Below, one piece after another: positions 17,771-25,485 of a DNA stretch of 38,998 nt. Source of the stretch: a virus; IMG/VR virus record IMGVR_UViG_3300029319_000152, positions 1 to 38,998 of that record. One strand, 5' to 3'. Made by a program: the position numbers and the translations under genes. Every line of letters starts with the position of its first letter. The first letter of the stretch is position 1. The notes below the pieces were generated by a model. It was not told the origin of the DNA. It was given only the letters and a program-made list of their open reading frames with translations, and did no database searches.

Positions 17771-20700
17771 TTATGTGGTACCGTTAGGAGGAGCAGGCTG
17801 ACCTCCTTCTGTGTTTGTTCCTTCTGCTGGTTCATTAGCTTGATTAGTTTGTTCTTGTGGATTTTCACCGCCTTGAGCATCATCCGGTCTCGCTGGTTCC
17901 GGTACATCAACATTATTTACTTGTCTATGTGACTTTGATATAAAATCTTCATACCCAAATACTGCTCTATTTGTAATAGGAGTATCTCCTCTCGTACCAT
18001 TTTGTCTTGCAGCTGCATCCATTTCTTTTTGTGTTAAGTACATACTTCCATTATAGACAGGACTTTCAAGAGCTTGGTCTCCTTCAAGTCCTAAGGTCGT
18101 ATTGCTTTGATTAGTTTTATTTACGTTGAAATATGGTATATCAAATTGTGCACCAAGTCCATGTGGTCTTCTCTTACCAATGTATCTGAATCCTAATGAG
18201 ACATCAATGTTTTTAGGAAATTCAAACAAGTCTATTTCCCAAGTTGAACTCTCTACAATGTTCATAGAAAAAGATGTCATATATCCTGGAATAAAATCAT
18301 ACATATCTCCTATCTTCATATCAACTAAGGGACCTATCATAAAATCACTCTTTGTATATTGTGGATAGTTTGCACCTGCCAACATATTTAATTTTTCTAC
18401 TAAGAAAGGAAACTCAACGATTGATTTAGGAAAGATTTTAAAACTTAATTGTATCTCTCTATCTGTTCCTGAATATGTATAAACTTTATCAGACCTTCCT
18501 ATGAATTTAGTTTCATTCCATTGAGGTGTTATCGTGTCATTAATGTCAGCAAAAGTTGCTCTAAATTTTAAAAATCTACGTTCAGGTTTACCTTCTTCGT
18601 TATATTGAGTGACTCTAAACTGAAAGTTAACAAAATCTTGACCACTATTTAAACCTGTTCCCTCTTGTACATTAGTTATAGGAGTAGCGTTTACGGTATC
18701 GTGTGTATTAGGGTCTATAGCACCAGGTGATGGTAGACCTTCTGAAGTCTTAAATAGCCTATCAGTATTATATAATTCTTCTTTATATTCTGCTAAATCT
18801 TTTTTACTATTACGTCCTGGTACACGTATTGAAAGTTGCCTCTTATAAGGTTTACTTGAATTACGTAACAACAATGTATTTTCCATACCTACTTCAGGAG
18901 CTGTTTTCATAACTAATGCTCTACCTTCGGCAGTTTGCATAACAATGTCTGCAATGGAATCATCGTGCTGGTCACCAAGACCTTCGTAGCCTTCTGTTTG
19001 ATATCCTGCGCTTTCTCCTAAAACAGAAAGTCCTGATGTCGTAGCATCTTCACCTATACCTGATTGTCCAACATTGGTTTCATCTGCATTTAGAATTCCT
19101 GTTTCAGCAAATTCAAAGTCATTATCTCCAAGGAAATCATATTTACCGCCCATATAAGCACCAACAAATTGAGCACCTTCATCCGGAAATCCTCCTGCTA
19201 AAGGTTTCGTCTGTTGGTTGAATCCTGCTTGAGTATTTAACTGACCATTAAATTTATTGCTAAATGTAAAGCCACTTTGTAATTTTCTTTTTCTATCTTT
19301 TAACTTTGAAAGAGGTCCCGGTAAATTTATAGAGAGATAATGTGGTTTATCTGTTAATACTAAATGTTTGTATTGTTTTAAGGATGTAGCCGAATCAATC
19401 GCATCACCTACTGCGGCTACAAATCTTCCGAACCTACCTGTTGGTTCGTCTCCTGCAGCTGGAGCTTGTGGTGTTACTCCTCCTGCTGCAAGTTCTTCTC
19501 CTGCTTCTGCTTGATGTATTATAGAACTTGTTAACCAAGGTTCAAAATCTATGGGTATAGCTTTTTTTATAAAATCTTTTATAGTGCCAGGTAATGGTAA
19601 TGGGTCAATAAAATCTCCACCTAAATGTCTATTAAATCTAATGAATGTATTATCGGATAAAAGACTAAATGGATTCCATATTCTCGTGTGTATAGAAGGA
19701 TTTTGACTTTGTAGTACAAATTGTTTTAATGAAAATAATCCAATATTATTTAGATAATATTTACCTACACGTATTTTATCCTGTATCTCTCTGTCCAAAA
19801 GTCCTGAAAAGCCTGTGGCTCCTCTATAAAAGGCACTCCCTATTCCATCTATGGCATCAACTATAGAACCGAAAGAAAAGCCATCTTGATTTTCCTCGTT
19901 ACCATCAAAGCCCCATTCTTGACCTTGTTTTCTAACTATGAATGGTTGTCTAAATCCTATTCCAGGATTGTAAGACACATCTCTAACAAAATCTACATAG
20001 TCTTTTGTTTCTGCAAACTCTTCACTATTAGGTTTACCTTTTTCAAACTTAATGAATTGGTCTCTATTCTTTAATCTACTCTCTGCATATTCTTGTAAAG
20101 TTTCACCTGCACTATAACTTATCTGTTTAGTATTACCAACACCACCTCCTACAAAAGATTCTGTATACTGAAAACTTTGATTTGCAGGCGCTATTGAAAA
20201 CTCAGTTGGCTGTTCTCCTGTAGCGAAAGGGTTATCAACTTTAATAGCAACATTGTTCATATAGTAATTTAAAATAGGTGTTTCTGAACCAGCACCTTGT
20301 GGAAAGAATCTCGATTTCTTTAATTCCATATTTTTGATAAACTTTGAATCTTGTCTAAAGTTGACATTACCTTCTGCTCTATCATAGAGAGGACCACTTT
20401 CAACAGAACTTATTTGTTTAGCATTACCTATTGTGCCTGTACCAAATACTGAATCACCTATTTTTATTTTTGTTGCAAATTGTTCAGCTAAATCTGTGAA
20501 GTCAGTAATACCCTTAAAGGCTCCTTGTCCTACTTTATCCTTTACGAAGCCTGAAACGTAAGAATCTTCTTGATTTGGGATATTAGTATTAGGTAATCTG
20601 AAACTTGAATAACTTGTTGAGCCAAATTTATCAAAGAAGTTTACTGCAAATGGCGTGTCCTTATCAGACCATTTATAGGTATCATTAGTTGTTGGAACAA

Positions 20701-21358
20701 AGTCCGATGTATTGTTGTCTAAATCTAATCCTTTTATATCACTTGTACCAGGACCTCCATTCTGAGGTGCTCTGTTTCTCTTGAACCCTTCAACGTAAGT
20801 GTCTATGAAAGAACTATATTCAGTATACGAGCCACCTGTTTGTAATGTATTCGTTATAGGACTTTCATTGTTTGGAACTTTATACGTTAAGGACGGATTA
20901 AAAGTTTGAGTCATATCACTTGTGCCAGGTCCAAAATTAGATGGAGCTCTGTTTATTTTAAATCCTTCTACGTATGTATTGTTGAGAAAATCAACTGCTA
21001 ATGGTTCAGTAGAACTTGCCCATCCATAGTCAAAATCTCCTATAAAACTATTTTTAGGTATCAATGATGATGACTTGGCTTCAATATCTAAAAAGTTAAA
21101 TTGTGAATTTAATACATCTGCGTTAGGTGTAAAGCCTGAAGCAAAATCATCATTGAATAAATTTATCCCCTGTGTTGCTTGAATGTCACGTGTGTTGTAA
21201 CCGACCTGTGTTTCTGTAATGGGTAATGGTTCCTCTATGGGTCTATCAAAGGTTTGTTGACCTGTAACCAATCTGCCATTAGCCTCAAATGATTGAGGTT
21301 GACCAACTTGTGTATAGTCAAAAGAAGTAATGTTATTTAATAAATCAGTTAGTGCCAT
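17771..21358 (-). CDS. Tail/baseplate structural protein with N-terminal repeats, 1,195 residues
   Basis: Large virion protein just downstream of the tape measure. The N-terminal ~450 residues are repetitive: TYVEGFKINRAPSNFGPGTS (about 128-147) recurs as TYVEGFKRNRAPQNGGPGTS (about 187-206), with a related DSYVSGFVKDKVGQ later, and GNAKQISS...GPLYDRAEG is echoed by GNTKQISYSAGETLQEYAES. The C-terminal part has a compact domain (RRFLKFRATFADINDTITPQW, EIQLSFKIFPKSIVEFPFL, FIPGYMTSFSMNIVE, at about 930-1080) of a kind seen in baseplate/tube-initiator proteins of marine T4-like phages. It ends in a Pro/Gln/Asn/Glu-rich tail. Start is ATG sharing TAATG with the tape-measure stop. I infer a baseplate component around the tube; exact equivalence to T4 proteins such as gp48/gp54 is not established. 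Confidence 0.7.
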   Translation of the reverse strand: MALTDLLNNITSFDYTQVGQPQSFEANGRLVTGQQTFDRPIEEPLPITETQVGYNTRDIQATQGINLFNDDFASGFTPNADVLNSQFNFLDIEAKSSSLIPKNSFIGDFDYGWASSTEPLAVDFLNNTYVEGFKINRAPSNFGPGTSDMTQTFNPSLTYKVPNNESPITNTLQTGGSYTEYSSFIDTYVEGFKRNRAPQNGGPGTSDIKGLDLDNNTSDFVPTTNDTYKWSDKDTPFAVNFFDKFGSTSYSSFRLPNTNIPNQEDSYVSGFVKDKVGQGAFKGITDFTDLAEQFATKIKIGDSVFGTGTIGNAKQISSVESGPLYDRAEGNVNFRQDSKFIKNMELKKSRFFPQGAGSETPILNYYMNNVAIKVDNPFATGEQPTEFSIAPANQSFQYTESFVGGGVGNTKQISYSAGETLQEYAESRLKNRDQFIKFEKGKPNSEEFAETKDYVDFVRDVSYNPGIGFRQPFIVRKQGQEWGFDGNEENQDGFSFGSIVDAIDGIGSAFYRGATGFSGLLDREIQDKIRVGKYYLNNIGLFSLKQFVLQSQNPSIHTRIWNPFSLLSDNTFIRFNRHLGGDFIDPLPLPGTIKDFIKKAIPIDFEPWLTSSIIHQAEAGEELAAGGVTPQAPAAGDEPTGRFGRFVAAVGDAIDSATSLKQYKHLVLTDKPHYLSINLPGPLSKLKDRKRKLQSGFTFSNKFNGQLNTQAGFNQQTKPLAGGFPDEGAQFVGAYMGGKYDFLGDNDFEFAETGILNADETNVGQSGIGEDATTSGLSVLGESAGYQTEGYEGLGDQHDDSIADIVMQTAEGRALVMKTAPEVGMENTLLLRNSSKPYKRQLSIRVPGRNSKKDLAEYKEELYNTDRLFKTSEGLPSPGAIDPNTHDTVNATPITNVQEGTGLNSGQDFVNFQFRVTQYNEEGKPERRFLKFRATFADINDTITPQWNETKFIGRSDKVYTYSGTDREIQLSFKIFPKSIVEFPFLVEKLNMLAGANYPQYTKSDFMIGPLVDMKIGDMYDFIPGYMTSFSMNIVESSTWEIDLFEFPKNIDVSLGFRYIGKRRPHGLGAQFDIPYFNVNKTNQSNTTLGLEGDQALESPVYNGSMYLTQKEMDAAARQNGTRGDTPITNRAVFGYEDFISKSHRQVNNVDVPEPARPDDAQGGENPQEQTNQANEPAEGTNTEGGQPAPPNGTT
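20735..20977 (-). repeat. Duplicated TYVEGFK...APxNxGPGTSD module
   Basis: Two copies of a 22-residue module at about residues 128-149 and 187-208 of the 1,195-residue protein. They differ at only a few positions, which suggests an internal duplication of short modules in the N-terminal half. Confidence 0.7.
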
Positions 21359-23358
21359 TATCCATCTGCCGAACTTTGTTTTACTGCACTCACGATGCCT
21401 GAGTTACCGCTTGATATGATTGAACCTAAATTATTCAACGTTTCATTCATTGAATCAAATTTAGGACCTAAGTCGCTAACCGCCTTCGTTGTTTTATCTA
21501 TCTCAAGATTCATTGATGACATAGCTTGTGTACCCATAAATAAACTATCGTTAGATACTCCTTGAACGATTGTGTTGCCTGTTGACATTGAACCTTGACC
21601 TTGTGGTATTACAGCATCACTAACAGATTCTTTTACAGCAAATCCTAATGCACCTGCTCCGGCACCTATGGCACCACCTGTTATGGCTCCACCTTTCATA
21701 GCTGCAAGACCTGCGAGTGAAGACCCGCCTGTAAAAAATGCTAATCCACCTAATACTGCTCCTATCAAGGCTCCTAAAGTAGCAGCTAATCCTGCAAAAA
21801 GACCGAACTTTAACAATAAATTTTCATTTGTTTCTTCATTTTTAGAATTAAAAATATCTTCACCTGCAATCAACTTTGCCAATTGTTCATTGGATAAACC
21901 TAAATTATCTGTCAATGAAGCAACTTGAGCTGCGTTCAATTCAGAAAGGTCAGCTATACCTCCAAATTGGGCTCTTACTTCTCTTGCAAGTGTAGCAGAG
22001 TCTCTGTTAAAAGCTGCTTCTCGTGCCTTGTTTAGATTTATACTTTTACCAAACAAGACTTGTAATTCAGCTTCTGCAGCAATACTTGATTCTAAATCTA
22101 ATAATTTTTCACCTATCTGCGTAACAGCTGATAACTCAAGACCAAACTTACGTGTTTCAACCGCCGCTCTCGCTAACTCTTCAGCAGTTTTACCGAAGCC
22201 TATAGCACTATCTTTTGCTGCGGTAGCCACATCTTCAAAGACTGCACTTCTCAATATACCTCTTGAGTCTGCTATGGCCTTTACACCATCTAATCTCGCT
22301 GATGCCTCCTCTAAGGATTGTCCTGTTGATAAGGCTTGTAGATTGGTCAATGTAGCGATGTTCTCTGCTGATAATCCTGTAGCCGTTGCCAAGTCTGCAA
22401 AGTTACTTGCTAATTCAACAGATGATGAAGATGCGGTTCCTGTTTGTTTGGCAATCTCTGATACAGCTCCTGCTGCTACTTCAGCATTACCACCAAATAT
22501 TTTTGCCTGTAATGAAGCAACCGTTGTCTCTGCTTGTAGTTCAGCAGCTGCTCCTGCAGTAAGACCTAATTCATTTCTTAATTCGTTGGCACCAAGAACA
22601 AAATCTTTTAGAGAATTTACCAATAGACCTGCAACTGCTAATAGTGCAGTTTGCGGTGTGGCTAAAACACTTCCTATGTTTTCAAGTGTATCTTGAAAAC
22701 CCTTTATAGTATCAAGAAAAGGCAAGTCAGCATCTAAGGCATTTGTGACGGCATTGACTTGTTCTTCTGTCATCTTACCAAACTTATCTCCTATACCCTC
22801 AAACGCAGCTGCAAGACCAGGATTTGTCCTTATCTCATCAGCAAATTCATCACTTATCTCTTTAAATTTTTCATTGAAAGATGCTGGATTAAATGAACCT
22901 TCTTCAAGTTGGTCTATGGCATCCTGTCTTAAGGCTTCAAGTTTACTAAGACCTTGCGCCTCTTTGATATTACCTCTTTCTCTTGCTACATTTGCTGCTT
23001 CAATGAGTTGCTTATTACTCTTCTGTATACCGAAACCTTTTAGTATGAGGTCTGAATTTGCTTTTGCAGCTGAGTTGGCTTTCTTTGAGAGGTTAAATAA
23101 TTCTTTATCTAATTTTAATCTATCCTTAGATGAGGCTTTGGCTTCTTCTCTTTGGCTATTTAGTAGATTGGCAATTTCTTGCTCAGCCTTTATTTGTTTA
23201 CTTGTTAAATCAAGTACTTCTTTTCTTGCCTTTACACCAAGTTGACCTTCTTTATTATAACGTCTACCATCTTCCGTAATCTTCTTCTGTAGCTCTTGTA
23301 TTTCTTTAAGAGCCTTCTTGGCTTTGTCAAGTTTTTTTAAATCATCAAAATTTGCCAT
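21358..23358 (-). CDS. 29: Tail tape-measure-like protein
   Basis: 666 residues, in the tape-measure position: after gp26/gp51-like chaperone genes. The N-terminal ~180 residues are coiled-coil-like and highly charged (ALKEIQELQKKITEDGRRYNK...). A long Ala-rich helical region follows (for example AVSEIAKQTGTASSSSVEL, SNFADLATATGLSAENIA). Around residues 510-575 there is a strongly hydrophobic Gly/Ala-rich stretch (LFAGLAATLGALIGAVLGGLAFF and GGAITGGAIGAGAGALGFA) of the kind tape measures use to insert in the host membrane at DNA ejection. T4 gp29 is 590 residues, so a tail of about T4 length or slightly longer is expected under the tape-measure rule. Its ATG lies 10 bases after the preceding small gene. 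Identification is by features and position. Confidence 0.8.
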   Translation of the reverse strand: MANFDDLKKLDKAKKALKEIQELQKKITEDGRRYNKEGQLGVKARKEVLDLTSKQIKAEQEIANLLNSQREEAKASSKDRLKLDKELFNLSKKANSAAKANSDLILKGFGIQKSNKQLIEAANVARERGNIKEAQGLSKLEALRQDAIDQLEEGSFNPASFNEKFKEISDEFADEIRTNPGLAAAFEGIGDKFGKMTEEQVNAVTNALDADLPFLDTIKGFQDTLENIGSVLATPQTALLAVAGLLVNSLKDFVLGANELRNELGLTAGAAAELQAETTVASLQAKIFGGNAEVAAGAVSEIAKQTGTASSSSVELASNFADLATATGLSAENIATLTNLQALSTGQSLEEASARLDGVKAIADSRGILRSAVFEDVATAAKDSAIGFGKTAEELARAAVETRKFGLELSAVTQIGEKLLDLESSIAAEAELQVLFGKSINLNKAREAAFNRDSATLAREVRAQFGGIADLSELNAAQVASLTDNLGLSNEQLAKLIAGEDIFNSKNEETNENLLLKFGLFAGLAATLGALIGAVLGGLAFFTGGSSLAGLAAMKGGAITGGAIGAGAGALGFAVKESVSDAVIPQGQGSMSTGNTIVQGVSNDSLFMGTQAMSSMNLEIDKTTKAVSDLGPKFDSMNETLNNLGSIISSGNSGIVSAVKQSSADG

Positions 23359-23368
23359 AGTAGATTAT

Positions 23369-23551
23369 TTATACACCGTAGTGTTTCTTGAGTGCGTCTT
23401 CTAATTTTTTTTGTTTGTCTCTGAGGTCTTTTACTGCATCTTTTACTTCAGGGTTATCCTTTATCATTTTTTTCATCGTTCTATCAACACGACCTTTGGC
23501 GATACCCATAAAGAATTTATCTAAGAAACCTTCGTCTATTTGATTTTTCAT
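23369..23551 (-). CDS. Small basic helical protein, 60 residues
   Basis: A short gene between the gp51-like frame and the tape measure. The protein (MKNQIDEGFLDKFFMGIAKG...) is Lys-rich and helical, with a run of charged residues (RDKQKKLEDALKKHYGV) at the C-terminus that could form a coiled coil. It has a GGAG ribosome site (CGGAGAATCTCTATG) and an ATATTTAT element 26 bases upstream. I do not know its function. Its position in the tail-assembly block suggests a small tail or baseplate-assembly factor. The stop TAA is part of TATAAATA, a T4-type late-promoter string, only 8 bases before the tape-measure start; that is too close for a useful promoter. Confidence 0.75.
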   Translation of the reverse strand: MKNQIDEGFLDKFFMGIAKGRVDRTMKKMIKDNPEVKDAVKDLRDKQKKLEDALKKHYGV

Positions 23552-23576
23552 AGAGATTCTCCGTTACGATTCATAT

Positions 23577-23584
23577 ATAAATAT
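23577..23584 (-). promoter_or_regulatory. ATATTTAT element before the 60-residue gene
   Basis: Copy of the recurrent coding-strand ATATTTAT element. It shares a 14-base string (plus-strand TCATATATAAATAT, 23571-23584 region) with the copy before the tube gene, which makes it the best supported pair. Confidence 0.4.
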
Positions 23585-23592
23585 CAACCAGG

Positions 23593-23799
23593 TCACTTTT
23601 TGAAACGAGGTAACTTGGCTTGTTTCTTCTTCATAGCCTTCTTTTCTTCCTCTTTGGCTTTTACCAAACGTTTGTAATGCCATCGGCGCATACCAATTGG
23701 CATATCATATAACTCTTTAAAATTATAAAACCCTTGACTATAGTAGCCAAGTTGGAAGATTTCCTCGTAGACTACTTCTTTATATTTTAACTGAAGGCC
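23593..23799 (-). CDS. 51: gp51-like baseplate hub assembly protein, reached by frameshift from gp26
   Basis: A 68-codon coding segment in the frame +1 (equivalently -2) to the gp26-like gene, open from 23814 to a TGA at 23593-23595. The protein (VYEEIFQLGYYSQGFYNF, YDMPIGMRRWHYKRLV, then a Lys/Glu-rich tail) resembles the small protein that follows gp26 in marine T4-like phages, pattern '..IFQ..YY..GF....VYNMP...RRF', and holds the gene 51 position of T4. There is no ATG, GTG or TTG before the conserved part; the first Met is in the middle of it (residue 33 after the shift point). The frame overlaps the end of the gp26-like gene exactly at a run of seven T. I therefore propose it is made as a gp26-gp51 fusion. 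A one-base homopolymer error in the sequence is the alternative explanation. Confidence 0.65.
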   Translation of the reverse strand, partial: GLQLKYKEVVYEEIFQLGYYSQGFYNFKELYDMPIGMRRWHYKRLVKAKEEEKKAMKKKQAKLPRFKK

Positions 23800-24523
23800 A
23801 AAAAAACTGAACGGTCATTGGGACCGTTACCTCCTTCATTTCACCCGACTCCATCTGAGCCTCTGTGACAAAATCTAAATCAGGTTCAACCTCAGAGATG
23901 TACTCTCTAAATGCTCTACTATCACCTGCCATAAAGGCATTGTCTATGAAATTATGTACTTCTTTCTCATCACGATTACCATTTACTGATGTGATTTGAA
24001 CTTTGTATCTATTGGTTAAAACTCTTGATTCACCTATCTTTTCATATGATTGATTCAAAGTGTCTATATCCTTTTCCATATGACCATCAATGAATTTGAA
24101 AGTTAATTTTACCTTACTCAAAGGTAAAGTGTATTTGACTTCATTTTCATTTTGTTTTGTTAAAATCTTTGAATCTAACCATTTTTCTTTTAATGATGTT
24201 AAATCAATTACAGCCTCTTCATCACCTATGGTACATTCATAATTCTTACCATAACCAAGAATACGTGCACCAACTAATACTGCGTTCTTATCACCTACAA
24301 TCATATCATCTAAGTTGATACTCTTGTCTACAATTAAACTTTGTAATAAAACATCAAGTGCTATTCCTTGTTGTATCAAGTTAGGAGAAGTCAAGATATC
24401 TTCTTCTTTAGCAGTCATATACTTGATTTCTACTTTACCTGATGATAAAGGACTTGTTTTGGGATATAATAATCCCTTTGAAGGTAATTCAATTACCTCT
24501 GTGGGAAATTTCATTTCAGACAT
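23780..24523 (-). CDS. 26: gp26-like baseplate hub / tail assembly protein
   Basis: 247 residues, resembling the gp26 proteins annotated in T4-like marine phages: MKFPTEVIELPSKGLLYP at the N-terminus, SSGKVEIKYMTAKEEDILTS and LIQQGIALDVLLQSLIVDKS next, and a C-terminus VPMTVQFFWPSVKI. The ATG at 24523 follows AGGAG (TTAGGAGTATTTATG). It is upstream of the tape measure, the place of tail-assembly chaperones in long-tailed phages; in T4, genes 26 and 51 are adjacent and act in hub assembly. No cysteine zinc motif is seen, although some relatives have one. The last codons contain TTTTTTT (23800-23806), the proposed slip site for producing a longer gp26-gp51 product. Confidence 0.82.
   Translation of the reverse strand: MSEMKFPTEVIELPSKGLLYPKTSPLSSGKVEIKYMTAKEEDILTSPNLIQQGIALDVLLQSLIVDKSINLDDMIVGDKNAVLVGARILGYGKNYECTIGDEEAVIDLTSLKEKWLDSKILTKQNENEVKYTLPLSKVKLTFKFIDGHMEKDIDTLNQSYEKIGESRVLTNRYKVQITSVNGNRDEKEVHNFIDNAFMAGDSRAFREYISEVEPDLDFVTEAQMESGEMKEVTVPMTVQFFWPSVKI
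23800..23806 (-). other. Candidate programmed frameshift site (T7)
   Basis: On the coding strand the gp26-like gene reads CAG TTT TTT TGG. A slip of +1 or -2 on the seven T would continue as GGC CTT CAG and enter the gp51-like frame. A -1 slip would stop after four codons. See the gp51-like entry. Confidence 0.6.
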
Positions 24524-24570
24524 AAATACTCCTAATAACCAATTATAAGATTGTGCCGAGGCACTTTAAG

Positions 24571-24578
24571 ATAAATAT
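24571..24578 (-). promoter_or_regulatory. ATATTTAT element before gp26-like gene
   Basis: Copy of the recurrent element 48 bases before the gp26 start, followed by a short GTGC-CTCG-GCAC hairpin (24553-24564) in the leader. Confidence 0.3.
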
Positions 24579-24600
24579 GAGTTAAGTTTTCAGAATAAAA

Positions 24601-24810
24601 TTATTTTCTGCCGAACTTCTCAGCAGCAGTTACACCAAGTCCGATGACCGTGATGTACATAAAATTTTCTAAGATTATATCTTTGACTTCAAATTGCCAA
24701 AACGTATTGGCAACCCAACTTGCAATAAGCATTACAAATGATGCAAAGCCTATAAATCTTTTGGAAGATATCTTTGCATCACTTGAAAGCATTTCTCTAA
24801 TAAAGTTCAT
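24601..24810 (-). CDS. Small two-helix membrane protein, holin-like candidate
   Basis: 69 residues. After a charged N-terminus (MNFIREMLSSDAKISSKRF) come two hydrophobic segments, FIGFASFVMLIASWVANTFW (about 20-39) and FMYITVIGLGVTAAEKF (about 50-66), ending in GRK. This two-span layout with a short basic tail is the form of class II holins and of small phage membrane proteins often annotated as holin-like. No endolysin gene is recognisable beside it, so the lysis role is unproven. It lies 15 bases after the tube gene stop in the same transcription direction, and its stop is followed by a gap carrying the gp26 leader. Start chosen at the only Met with correct spacing to the first membrane span. 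Confidence 0.7.
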   Translation of the reverse strand: MNFIREMLSSDAKISSKRFIGFASFVMLIASWVANTFWQFEVKDIILENFMYITVIGLGVTAAEKFGRK

Positions 24811-24825
24811 TTGTATTCCTACGTT

Positions 24826-25314
24826 TTAGAATTGTAAGACTGCGTAATCGTAACGTAGTGTACAAGTAATCTCTGCAGGTTCACTTACAGACCAATCTAA
24901 ATCACCAAAGTTGGCAGATTGTATATAAGTACCTTTCAAAGACCATTTCTCTACTACATCACCTACAGGTCCTAATAAGTTGAATTCAACATCTTTCTTA
25001 TAGAAATCACTATACCCATCACGTCCTGTAACAGACTCGTGACCAAGTCTAATCCACTCAATAACTGCTTGAGCACCACTCGGTACGATTGGGTCATATA
25101 ATGTGATATCAAGGGGCTGCCAAGAAGCCTTCCCTTTTACATATCTCTTAACGTTGATGTGATTTAACTCAACTTCTTCAAATTCTATTGAAGGGCGATT
25201 TGCTGCCCTTATTAAGAAACTTGGTACTCCCTCAATAAACATCACGAACCGATTCTTTGTCTTCGGTTCAAAGGGAGTAAAAAAGATTTCGTCAGCACCA
25301 ATTATATCAGGCAT
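24826..25314 (-). CDS. 19: Tail tube protein, gp19-like
   Basis: 162 residues, the same size as T4 gp19 (163). It forms the inner tube of the contractile tail. The N-terminal FEPKTKNRFVMFIEGVPSFLIRAANRPS and the following VKRYVKGKASWQPLDITLYDPI are characteristic of T4-type tubes; GRDGYSDFYKKDVEFNLLGP and LKGTYIQSANFGDLDWS complete the beta-sandwich, as does the C-terminal CTLRYDYAVLQF. ATG at 25314 follows AGGAGAACAAAA. It is separated from the sheath gene by 171 bases holding a terminator and an ATATTTAT element, suggesting that tube and sheath have separate transcripts. Confidence 0.92.
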   Translation of the reverse strand: MPDIIGADEIFFTPFEPKTKNRFVMFIEGVPSFLIRAANRPSIEFEEVELNHINVKRYVKGKASWQPLDITLYDPIVPSGAQAVIEWIRLGHESVTGRDGYSDFYKKDVEFNLLGPVGDVVEKWSLKGTYIQSANFGDLDWSVSEPAEITCTLRYDYAVLQF

Positions 25315-25349
25315 TTTTGTTCTCCTATTGCTAAAAACTTAACTCATAT

Positions 25350-25357
25350 ATAAATAT
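25350..25357 (-). promoter_or_regulatory. ATATTTAT element before the tube gene
   Basis: Copy of the recurrent element 36 bases before the tube start. It lies within a 16-base inverted repeat (TCATAT-4-ATATGA, 25344-25359), and shares a 14-base core with the copy at 23577. Confidence 0.4.
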
Positions 25358-25382
25358 GAACTAACTTGAAAAAAGTTATGTT

Positions 25383-25400
25383 AAATAAAGTTCTTTATTT
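25383..25400. repeat. AT-rich perfect inverted repeat
   Basis: AAATAAAG-TT-CTTTATTT lies between the sheath terminator and the tube leader. It could fold as a 7-bp hairpin with a GTTC or GAAC loop. Function unknown; it may be part of a regulatory region or a protein site. Confidence 0.4.
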
Positions 25401-25437
25401 GATATTTTAAGAAGTTTTATAGAAGTTTTTCATATAA

Positions 25438-25464
25438 GAAAAAAGGGGCTCTTTATGAGCCCCT
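25438..25464 (-). terminator. Rho-independent terminator after the sheath gene
   Basis: In the transcribed direction an 8-bp GC-rich stem, AGGGGCTC/GAGCCCCT with a five-base loop, is followed by six T. It lies 22 bases after the sheath stop codon. This is the clearest terminator in the window. Confidence 0.85.
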
Positions 25465-25485
25465 CAGTTCTTTTACACCCCCTTA

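Noticed and set aside
22028-22696. Plus-strand open frame of 222 codons opposite the tape measure (also 22745-23245 and 21668-21928)
   Set aside because: Shadow of an Ala-rich coding region; no ribosome site and no recognisable domain. All supported genes here are on the minus strand.
23366-23373. TATAAATA as a T4-type late promoter for the tape-measure gene
   Set aside because: It ends within about 7 bases of the ATG and overlaps the stop codon of the previous gene, leaving no room for a leader with a ribosome site.
23780-23806. A -1 frameshift at the T7 run
   Set aside because: A -1 slip reads TTG GCC TTC AGT TAA and stops after four codons; only +1 or -2 reaches the conserved gp51-like frame.
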